Source: JBDNFP01 sp041689775 (GTDB lineage Bacteria > Bacteroidota > Bacteroidia > Cytophagales > Spirosomataceae). From it: DNA of 6,797 nt. The notes below the pieces were generated by a model. It saw only the letters and a program-made list of their open reading frames with translations. It had not been told where the DNA came from and did no database searches. The first letter of the stretch is position 1. Each line of letters opens with the position of its first letter. Position numbers and translations under genes: made by a program. The stretch spans positions 1 to 6,797 of the forward strand of contig JBDNFP010000150.1 of assembly GCA_041689775.1 (NCBI GenBank). The letters run 5' to 3'. Shown here one piece after another: positions 1 through 5,172 of this stretch.

Positions 1-146
1 AAACGCTTTGGCGTAAAATCAAAAAAGAACAAATTGACCATACAGATTATGTAAATAAAGATACTCTTTTCTATGCTGCCAACCGATGTTTAGCTCAATT
101 TGGAGTCGGTTGGAAGATAAAATTCTCGAATTTTAACATAAACTAA
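1..146 (+). CDS. 3' end of an unrecognised protein gene (partial, enters from left edge)
   Basis: An open frame runs from the left edge (first full codon at 3) to a TAA at 144-146, giving 47 C-terminal residues that begin TLWRKIKKEQ and end SNFNIN. The peptide is basic and aromatic, with KIKKEQIDHTDYV followed by LFYAANRCLAQFGVGWKIKF. I do not recognise the family. The stretch is AT-rich (about 31-34% G+C), like the following 200 bases and unlike the rest of the window, so it probably belongs to the same accessory segment as the small membrane ORF that starts 45 bases downstream. No start codon is in view. The alternative is a chance open frame, since it is short; the other two + frames are closed early by stops. 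Confidence 0.45.
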   Translation, partial: TLWRKIKKEQIDHTDYVNKDTLFYAANRCLAQFGVGWKIKFSNFNIN

Positions 147-190
147 TTTATAGCTGGTACTTAATTGAATTAGGCCTAGTCACGGGAAAC

Positions 191-373
191 ATGAATGATG
201 CTGGAATATTGAAGGAGCTGCTTGATAAAGTTGACCATCAGATTAGTCTAATTTTTACAGTTTCTGGATTTGTTGTAGTCAATATTATTGTAGGTATAAT
301 TAACTTAATCGGTCAAGCAAAACTAAAAAAACTTGATATAAACATTCATAGGAAGAAAAGCTCCCCCCCTTGA
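191..373 (+). CDS. Small single-helix membrane protein, possibly the truncated N-terminus of a longer protein
   Basis: This is a 60-residue ORF. A short amphipathic start (MNDAGILKELLDKVDHQ) leads into one clear hydrophobic helix at about residues 18-41 (ISLIFTVSGFVVVNIIVGII), then a basic tail (KLKKLDINIHRKK). The layout suggests a membrane anchor with the charged tail in the cytoplasm; I cannot assign a function. The last four residues, SSPP, are encoded by the C-run and the sequence just after it, where base composition changes sharply. The natural C-terminus may therefore have been lost at a junction, and the TGA at 371-373 may be accidental. In families I recall with this anchor-then-basic-tail layout, a longer coiled or soluble region follows. 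The start is the only ATG before the helix; the upstream sequence cgggaaac gives at best a weak ribosome site. A single-base deletion in the C-run would join it to the next frame. Confidence 0.45.
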   Translation: MNDAGILKELLDKVDHQISLIFTVSGFVVVNIIVGIINLIGQAKLKKLDINIHRKKSSPP

Positions 374-704
374 AAACTTCAAAGCATTTTATCGCAATCT
401 TTCGCAGGAGGAGATGGATAAAGCCTTCAAAGTAGCCGAGGAGCGAATCAAAAGCGATCCCAATTACTCCAAGGAACAAGCCGAAGTGGCAACTGGCATG
501 GCCAAAGGAATGTCGGCCAAAGATAAGTTTGAGGACGTGCCGGGAGTTGGCGATGCTGCTTCGTTCAACAAAGAGGAAAATTACCTCACGGTGTTGGTCG
601 GTGCCATTACGTTTCAGGTTATTGCTAATGTGGGTAAAGACAAAGCCGTGAATCTTGATTTGGCAAAGAAACTAGCGAATGAGGTATTAGCTAAGTGTGA
701 ATGA
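342..704 (+). pseudogene. 3' remnant of a probable lipoprotein-type gene
   Basis: The open frame extends upstream of the first ATG (414) to a stop at 339-341, and the upstream codons from about 366 read protein-like: LENFKAFYRNLSQEE followed by MDKAFKVAEERIK. The coding signal therefore does not begin at 414; AGGAGG at 406-411 is only two bases from that ATG, too close for a normal ribosome site. The segment DVPGVGDAASFN, then YLTVLVGAITFQVIANV, then a closing LAKKLANEVLAKC helix resembles the C-terminal part of secreted Bacteroidota lipoproteins (a VxGVGD(E/A)A strand pair followed by a final helix), as I recall the family; this is not checked. No signal peptide or lipobox is present, so the front half is missing. 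G+C is about 47%, matching the chromosome on the right and contrasting with the left. It is most likely a truncated gene; a frameshifted fusion with the 191 ORF, or an intact short protein from 414, are alternatives. Confidence 0.5.
363..369 (+). repeat. Seven-C homopolymer at a frame and composition break
   Basis: CCCCCCC lies exactly where the small membrane ORF is about to stop (TGA 371-373) and where the next frame becomes protein-like. Removing one C would join the 191 frame to the lipoprotein-like frame (S-S-P-L-E-N-F). G+C is about 31% to the left and about 47% to the right by hand count. The run could be a junction scar, a phase-variable or slippery tract, or a sequencing error. Confidence 0.6.
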
Positions 705-758
705 TCATGTTCTATCCGTGGCCTGAGGCCTTTCAGACCTTCGTGAAGATCAATCCCT

Positions 759-813
759 TTCCTAAAAATAAAGACGGCGGACCTCAATGGTCCGCCGTCT
801 TTATTTTTAGGAA
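759..813. terminator. Strong bidirectional intrinsic terminator
   Basis: The arms at 761-783 and 789-811 are perfect inverted complements, giving a 23-bp stem with a 5-base loop (TCAAT, 784-788). The stem has a GC-rich upper half (GACGGCGGACC) and an A/T-rich base, so transcripts from either side end in CUUUAUUUUUAGG. It sits between convergent genes and serves both the lipoprotein-like remnant (+) and the DUF3050 gene (-). The DUF3050 stop codon (807-809 on the - strand) lies inside the stem. Confidence 0.93.
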
Positions 814-1601
814 ACTACTTCCAGTTCCTTTCGCTTCGCAATTTTCTGGTAGATGCCGTCCCAGAGGCCAAGGCGCTTTTGAAGAGACTGTACCACGGCG
901 GCTTCGGCTTCTTGCCAGTACTGCTCATTATCTCCGCAGAGGTTGGCGGTCATTTGTAGCGCCAATTGGCTGTGGTGACCACCGTCTACTTCAATGTGTC
1001 GTTCCAGGTAGTACTTGAAGGTGGATACGCTATCAGGAAACGCCCGGTACATATCGTTGACAATGGAAATAAACATTCCCGGAATCAGATCTTCGCGGCC
1101 AAAGGTGAAGATTGCGGCCTGCAAGAAGTCTTTATTACTGTGTATGACATCAAAGGTATAGTTTACAAACTTGCGGGCTGCCTCCGGGGTATTGGCAGCG
1201 GCAAAAGAGTTCTGTAAATCACCATTTTGCTGCAGCGAGGTAATGAATTGATCCATGGGAGCAGTGTCGGCACCGGCTTGCCGCATGGCGTCGAGATACA
1301 GCTCATAATGGCTCTTGCGGATACCTTCGTTATCCACGTCAGATTCTTCCCCGATCACGATTTCGTTGATCAGGTACCGGGTATCGGCCGATCCTTTTGG
1401 AAACCAGGGTACACTAGTGCAGGTAAGGTTATTTTGTAAAGCCTTTAGCAACGACATGAAGTCCCAAACGGCATACACGTGGTGGTGCATAAAGAGTTGA
1501 AGGTCTTCCACGTCTTCAATTACCGAGTATACTTTATGGTTAATGATTTGCTGTCTTAGTGGTTCGATTGTTTGTTGTATACGCTCAATTGCCTTGTTCA
1601 T
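807..1601 (-). CDS. DUF3050 family protein, predicted heme-oxygenase-like diiron oxidase
   Basis: The 264-residue protein matches DUF3050 by its conserved blocks: FMHHHVYAVWDFM (37-49), a PWFP turn (65-68), NEIVIGEESD (79-88), SHYELYLDAM (97-106), FGREDLIPGMF (167-177) and YLERHIEVDGGHH (198-210). It is all-helical in appearance, with no signal peptide, hence a soluble cytoplasmic protein of normal length. The family's substrate is not known to me. The fold is thought to be heme-oxygenase-like. The residues E80/E85/E86, H98, E170, H202, D206 and H209 appear in the E-H-E-H-D-H order of diiron enzymes of that fold, so an iron-dependent oxidase role is inferred. The ATG at 1601 is the natural start: the next few codons form the first helix and no ribosome site is visible (CAGTACCT precedes it), as is usual in Bacteroidota. 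It is probably monocistronic, with a GMC-gene terminator upstream and a strong terminator overlapping its stop codon. Family call is confident; activity is not. Confidence 0.88.
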   Translation of the reverse strand: MNKAIERIQQTIEPLRQQIINHKVYSVIEDVEDLQLFMHHHVYAVWDFMSLLKALQNNLTCTSVPWFPKGSADTRYLINEIVIGEESDVDNEGIRKSHYELYLDAMRQAGADTAPMDQFITSLQQNGDLQNSFAAANTPEAARKFVNYTFDVIHSNKDFLQAAIFTFGREDLIPGMFISIVNDMYRAFPDSVSTFKYYLERHIEVDGGHHSQLALQMTANLCGDNEQYWQEAEAAVVQSLQKRLGLWDGIYQKIAKRKELEVVS

Positions 1602-1651
1602 AGGTACTGTACAATAGTAATGTATTTCACTTCCAACAGTTTGTGTACCTA
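1601..1651. promoter_or_regulatory. Paired palindromic motifs just upstream of the DUF3050 gene (possible operator)
   Basis: TAGGTAC (1601-1607) and its inverse GTACCTA (1645-1651) face each other 37 bases apart. The match continues as ACAA/TTGT if three bases are skipped. GTACTGTAC (1604-1612) is itself a small palindrome touching the start codon. On the - strand TACTATTG (1613-1620) resembles a TAnnTTTG -7 element with one mismatch, but I see no matching -33 box. Possible regulator site, weakly supported. Confidence 0.25.
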
Positions 1652-1690
1652 CGAAGTTTGCGGAGGAAGGATTTATTTTTTACTGGAAAT

Positions 1691-1730
1691 GCAAAAAAAA
1701 TACCGCATCACTAGTTAAGGAGTGATGCGG
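1691..1730 (-). terminator. Rho-independent terminator of the GMC oxidoreductase gene
   Basis: Read on the - strand, CCGCATCACT pairs perfectly with AGTGATGCGG (1721-1730 with 1703-1712) across an 8-base loop, followed directly by TA and eight T (1693-1700). It lies about 110 bases after the GMC stop codon and about 90 bases before the DUF3050 start, so the two genes are probably transcribed separately. Confidence 0.85.
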
Positions 1731-1816
1731 CGGCAGAAGTGAATATTTTTGGCTAGACGTTTCTCCTGCTGCTAAGTTACCGCTCCTCCTAGGCTGAACT
1801 TTCAGGTAATCAAAAA

Positions 1817-1837
1817 AGAGTTAACAGCTAATAACTA
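1817..1837. repeat. Short heptamer repeat after the GMC gene
   Basis: Three consecutive 7-base units ending in TA (1817-1823, 1824-1830, 1831-1837). The middle one is ACAGCTA, identical to a unit of the longer array at 3745-3786 on the other side of the GMC gene. The copy lies 4 bases from the GMC stop codon. Confidence 0.45.
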
Positions 1838-1841
1838 CCCC

Positions 1842-3557
1842 TCACAAATTTCCTTTCCGCATCTCTTTCACGGCGTAGTCTACGGCGCGAGCGGTTAGGG
1901 CCATGTAGGTCAGGGAGGGGTTTTGGGTAGCCACTGAGACCATACTGGCGCCATCCGTCACGAATACGTTAGGGCACGCGTGGAGCTGATTCCAGCGGTT
2001 CAGGAGCGAAGTTTTCGGATCATTACCCATGCGTACACCACCCATTTCGTGGTTTTCACTACCGGGATTACGTTGGGTATCGGTGGTTTTGATGTTGGTA
2101 AAGCCCGCCTTGGTAAACATTTCCGTAAACTGTTCGTAGAAATCCTTGACCATTTTTCGGTCATTATCGTCAAAATCAACCGACATCCGCAGCAGCGGTA
2201 TGCCCCAGTCGTCTTTTTTATCGGCATCGAGGCGGATGTAATTACTCTCTTTAGTTAGAGTTTCGCCCATCATTTGGGCGCCAATGTCCCATCCTCCTTT
2301 TTCGGTGGTTAGCAGGCCTTCTTTGAGATTTGCACCCACCAAACCAGAGGTGTCATTGCCCATTTTGGAAGTAGAAAATGACGTAGCGTAGCCACGCAAA
2401 AAGTCGGTTTCTTGCTTGAATACATTTCGGAAGCGGGGCAGGTAGCTACCGTTAGGGCGTCGGCCGTCGGTGGTGGAGTCGTGGAAGCCTTCGTATTCGG
2501 CAGAAATGCGTCCCCGGTAGTTATGGAAGCCGATGAATTTGCCCAAATAGCCGTTATCATTTCCTAAGCCATTTGGAAAACGGCGGGAGGTAGAGTTGAG
2601 CAACACCAGATTGGAATTGATCGTGGAGGCATTCAAGAAAATGATTCGGGCGTAGTACTCCGACATTCCCTTGGTGAGGGCGTCTACTACCCTTACGCCC
2701 ACGGCTCTGGTTTTCTTCTCGTCGTAGATAATCGAGTGCACTACCGCGTGCGTTTGCAGGGTCATTTTTCCGGTACGTTCGGCCCAGGGTAGGGTAGAAG
2801 AGTTGGTGCTGAAATAACCCCCGAACGGACAGCCTCGCTGGCACATATTCCGATGTTGACACTTGGCCCGTCCCTGCTCGTAATGAATAGGCTGTGGGTC
2901 GGTGATGTGCGCCGCCCGGCCAATAATAACGGGGCGGGTACCCTGGTAGTGCTGCGCCATTTGCTGGCTAAAATGCTTCTCCACGCAGGTCATTTCGTGG
3001 GGAGGCAGAAACTCCCCGTCGGGTAGTTGGGGTAGGCCGTCTTTGTTACCTGATATCCCCGCAAACTTCTCCACGTAGCTGTACCAGGGGGCAAGGTCGG
3101 CGTACCGGATGGGCCAATCAATGGAAAAGCCGTCGCGGGCGGGACCTTCAAAGTCAAAATCAGACCAACGCTGGGTTTGCCGGGCCCAGAGCAGCGAGCG
3201 GCCTCCTACGTGGTAGCCGCGCATCCAGTCGAAGGGTTTGTCCTGGATGTAGGGGTGCTCCTTATCTTTAAGCACAAAGTGTTGGGCATCTTCCTTAAAA
3301 ATATAATGCTTGCTGGCAATGGGGTTCTCTTCCCGTTGGGCTAGGGTAGGTTGTCCATGGTGTTCGAATTCCCATGGCTGGGTTTGGACGGTGGGGTAGT
3401 CGGTGATGTGCTTTACATCCCGGCCGCGCTCCAATACTAGGGTGCGCAATCCTTTTCCGGTCAGCTCCTTGGCCGCCCAGCCCCCGCTGATTCCGGTACC
3501 GATCACGATAGCGTCGAAGGTGCGAGCCTTGGTGGCATCTATATTTAACAAAGACAT
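1842..3557 (-). CDS. GMC family FAD-dependent oxidoreductase, gluconate/glucose dehydrogenase large-subunit type
   Basis: The 571-residue protein oxidises an alcohol or sugar hydroxyl using FAD; the substrate cannot be read from sequence. The FAD dinucleotide fold starts at residue 15 with GTGISGG (20-26) and the ribose-binding acid in VLERG (E43). YHVGGRSLLW (115-124) is the GMC isoalloxazine-side signature. The C-terminal GMC domain has ENHEMGG (501-507) with catalytic H503, then TDGASM (534-539) and TQNPSLTYMALTARA (544-558) with N546 as the likely second catalytic residue. Length is normal for the class. Cysteines 233, 239 and 243 (KCQHRNMCQRGCPFGG) have the CX5CX3C spacing I recall for the 3Fe-4S site of electron-transfer glucose dehydrogenases. 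There is no signal peptide; relatives are exported on a Tat-signal partner subunit (gluconate 2-dehydrogenase subunit 3 family), which is not in the window. The start ATG lies ten residues before the FAD fold and is the only sensible one. It is transcribed divergently from the MFS gene and ends at its own terminator. Confidence 0.93.
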   Translation of the reverse strand: MSLLNIDATKARTFDAIVIGTGISGGWAAKELTGKGLRTLVLERGRDVKHITDYPTVQTQPWEFEHHGQPTLAQREENPIASKHYIFKEDAQHFVLKDKEHPYIQDKPFDWMRGYHVGGRSLLWARQTQRWSDFDFEGPARDGFSIDWPIRYADLAPWYSYVEKFAGISGNKDGLPQLPDGEFLPPHEMTCVEKHFSQQMAQHYQGTRPVIIGRAAHITDPQPIHYEQGRAKCQHRNMCQRGCPFGGYFSTNSSTLPWAERTGKMTLQTHAVVHSIIYDEKKTRAVGVRVVDALTKGMSEYYARIIFLNASTINSNLVLLNSTSRRFPNGLGNDNGYLGKFIGFHNYRGRISAEYEGFHDSTTDGRRPNGSYLPRFRNVFKQETDFLRGYATSFSTSKMGNDTSGLVGANLKEGLLTTEKGGWDIGAQMMGETLTKESNYIRLDADKKDDWGIPLLRMSVDFDDNDRKMVKDFYEQFTEMFTKAGFTNIKTTDTQRNPGSENHEMGGVRMGNDPKTSLLNRWNQLHACPNVFVTDGASMVSVATQNPSLTYMALTARAVDYAVKEMRKGNL

Positions 3558-3744
3558 ACTTGAAATGGTGGTAAGTGCCAGGGTTTAAAAATGAATGAAA
3601 TGATACTCTACAACTCTGACGCACAGCGAAACGTTTTGCCCCGAAGTGAATATACTAGTGGTAGTAAGTACTAATGCATAATTAGTTTATATTATTAACT
3701 TAGTCAAATTACTGGCTAATATTCTCTATATCAAATATTTACAA

Positions 3745-3786
3745 AAAGGTAACAGCTACAAGCTAATAGCTATCAGCTACTTACTA
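3745..3786. repeat. Heptanucleotide tandem repeat array
   Basis: Four tight 7-base units of form NNAGCTA fill 3752-3779 (the first is ACAGCTA, the last TCAGCTA). A degenerate unit flanks them on each side (AAAGGTA 3745-3751, CTTACTA 3780-3786). The positions 3-7 core AGCTA is invariant in the central four, while the first two bases vary. A short relative of the array lies at 1817-1837. The function is unknown. Confidence 0.7.
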
Positions 3787-3861
3787 TTTTAATTAAAGAC
3801 AGGGTTCTTGAAAATTACTGCTTTACGATACAGTGGTACATTCTGGGAGGTTTGGTTTTTT

Positions 3862-3893
3862 AGTAAACCGTCTGGCTTTACATCCGGTTTACT
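3862..3893. promoter_or_regulatory. 9-bp inverted repeat upstream of the MFS gene, candidate operator
   Basis: AGTAAACCG (3862-3870) and CGGTTTACT (3885-3893) are perfect inverted complements separated by 14 bases, so the arms are 23 bases apart start to start, about two helical turns. The right arm lies 12 bases before the putative -7 element, in the -33 region, where a bound repressor would block transcription. No T-run follows, so it is not a terminator. No regulator gene is adjacent. Confidence 0.45.
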
Positions 3894-3905
3894 GATATTA
3901 AAGAG

Positions 3906-3913
3906 TATTTTTG
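3906..3913 (+). promoter_or_regulatory. Putative Bacteroidota -7 promoter element of the MFS gene
   Basis: TATTTTTG fits the TAnnTTTG consensus of Bacteroidota housekeeping promoters. It sits 17 bases before the ATG at 3931, which would give a leader of about ten bases and supports that start over the in-frame TTG at 3808. A -33 TTG box at the usual spacing is not evident. Confidence 0.4.
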
Positions 3914-3930
3914 GGAAATTTTACCAAATC

Positions 3931-5148
3931 ATGACCGTCAAACGCTCCGCAGCCCTCGGCTTTATTTTCGTTACGTTACTACTAGATATTACGGGCATAG
4001 GTATTATTATCCCGGTTATTCCAAAACTTATCTCGGAGTTGATCGGAGGAAGCCTCAGTGATGCTTCGCGCTACGGCGGATGGCTGCTGTTTACGTATGC
4101 GTTTATGCAGTTCATTTTTGCTCCCATTATTGGAGGATTGAGTGATCAGTATGGTCGGCGACCGGTATTGCTGGCTTCGCTCTTTGGCTTCGGTATGGAT
4201 TATCTGTTTCTGGCCTACGCACCGACCATCGCGTGGCTTTTTGTTGGCCGGATGATCGCGGGTATTATGGGCGCTAGTTTTACCACCGGAGCGGCTTACA
4301 TTGCCGATGTCAGTACCCCCGAAAAGCGGGCTCAGAATTTTGGCTTGCTAGGAGCAGCCTTTGGGCTTGGATTTATTATCGGGCCCGTGATCGGTGGACT
4401 ACTTGGACAATATGGCTCGCGCGTACCGTTTCTGGCCGCGGCGGCATTGACTTTACTCAACTGGCTGTATGGATACTTTGTATTGCCGGAGTCGCTTAAA
4501 CCCGAAAACCGTCGGCCCTTTAGCTGGAAGCGGGCCAATCCAGCGGGGGCGTTGCGTCATTTACAGAAGTTTCCAGTTATTTCTGGCCTGATCATATCGT
4601 TGGTTTTGATTTATATCGCCTCCCATGCGGTGCAGGGAGTGTGGTCCTACTATACCATGGAGAAGTTTTCATGGAACGAGGCCCAGGTGGGGTACTCACT
4701 GGGTGCGGTGGGGCTAGTTAGTGCCATTGTGCAAGGTGGCCTAATCCGGGTTATTATACCGAAATTGGGCAAGGAAAGAAGCGTGTATATCGGCTTACTG
4801 CTATACTGCATCGGTTTTACGCTCTTTGCGTTTGCTTCCGAAGGCTGGATGATGTACGTCTTTATGGTACCCTACATTTTGGGAGGGATTGCCGGGCCGG
4901 CTATTCAGGGGTTAATTTCTACGCAGGTGCCAGCCAACGAGCAGGGCGAATTGCAGGGAGGACTCACGAGCTTGCAAAGCGTAACGTCCATCATCGGTCC
5001 ACCACTTATGGCGGGCTTGTTTGCCTATTTTACCAAAGATACCACCGAACTATACTTTCCGGGAGCACCTATGCTCATGGGAGCGGTACTATCGCTGGTT
5101 AGTACGGTATTGGCGTGGCGTAGCTTTAAAGTGAGTGCGAAGAGATAA
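3931..5148 (+). CDS. TetA-like MFS drug efflux transporter
   Basis: The 405-residue inner-membrane proton antiporter closely follows class A/B tetracycline transporters (TCR/Tet, 12-helix DHA1 group). Numbered from the 3931 ATG: helix 1 with D19 in LLLDITGIGIIIPVIPKL; motif A GGLSDQYGRRPVLL (68-81) between helices 2 and 3; GRMIAGIMGA (106-115) for motif B; YIADVSTPEKRAQNFG (123-138); motif C GFIIGPVIGG (147-156) in helix 5; a central loop about 186-215 (LPESLKPENRRPF); and the second-half signature QVPANEQGELQGGLTSL (332-348). Length is normal for the family. The longer frame from TTG 3808 adds 41 residues unlike any family N-terminus and has the promoter-like element inside it, so 3931 is preferred. 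Many chromosomal members export unknown compounds, so tetracycline resistance should not be assumed. No tetR-type regulator is adjacent. It is convergent with the subunit III gene at 24 bases. Confidence 0.93.
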   Translation: MTVKRSAALGFIFVTLLLDITGIGIIIPVIPKLISELIGGSLSDASRYGGWLLFTYAFMQFIFAPIIGGLSDQYGRRPVLLASLFGFGMDYLFLAYAPTIAWLFVGRMIAGIMGASFTTGAAYIADVSTPEKRAQNFGLLGAAFGLGFIIGPVIGGLLGQYGSRVPFLAAAALTLLNWLYGYFVLPESLKPENRRPFSWKRANPAGALRHLQKFPVISGLIISLVLIYIASHAVQGVWSYYTMEKFSWNEAQVGYSLGAVGLVSAIVQGGLIRVIIPKLGKERSVYIGLLLYCIGFTLFAFASEGWMMYVFMVPYILGGIAGPAIQGLISTQVPANEQGELQGGLTSLQSVTSIIGPPLMAGLFAYFTKDTTELYFPGAPMLMGAVLSLVSTVLAWRSFKVSAKR

Positions 5149-5172
5149 GAAGTATTTGACAGGAAAAGTAGC

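Larger units (their letters stand above)
3558..3930. other. Divergent intergenic region between the GMC and MFS genes
   Basis: This 373-base, mostly AT-rich stretch must hold the promoters of both divergent genes. It contains a heptamer repeat array (3745-3786), a 9-bp inverted repeat (3862-3893) and a promoter-like element (3906-3913), listed separately. On the GMC side (3558-3720) I see no convincing -33/-7 pair; an 8-base AAACGTTT palindrome at about 3629-3636 is the only local symmetry. No small gene or RNA is supported. A frame open from a TTG at 3808 continues into the MFS gene but does not look like coding sequence. Confidence 0.6.

Noticed and set aside
31..41. 11-base inverted match (AAATTGACCAT) between the left edge and the right edge (6782-6792), suggestive of element termini
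   Set aside because: Several 11-base inverted matches are expected by chance in a window this size, and the window edges are arbitrary.
701..1018. + strand open frame of 105 codons running through the terminator into the DUF3050 gene
   Set aside because: It is antisense to a clear family gene and reads through a perfect terminator hairpin; the translation shows no domain character.
2309..2862. Out-of-frame - strand open frames inside the GMC gene (83 and 101 codons)
   Set aside because: Both are fully contained in the GMC gene, whose own frame is intact and carries all family motifs.
3295..3624. - strand open frame overlapping the start of the GMC gene
   Set aside because: Out-of-frame shadow of the GMC coding sequence with a low-complexity, histidine/arginine-rich translation.
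3808..3930. 41-residue N-terminal extension of the MFS protein starting at a TTG
   Set aside because: The extension has no family counterpart, uses a rare start, and spans the inverted repeat and the TAnnTTTG element. The ATG at 3931 puts helix 1 where TetA-type proteins have it.
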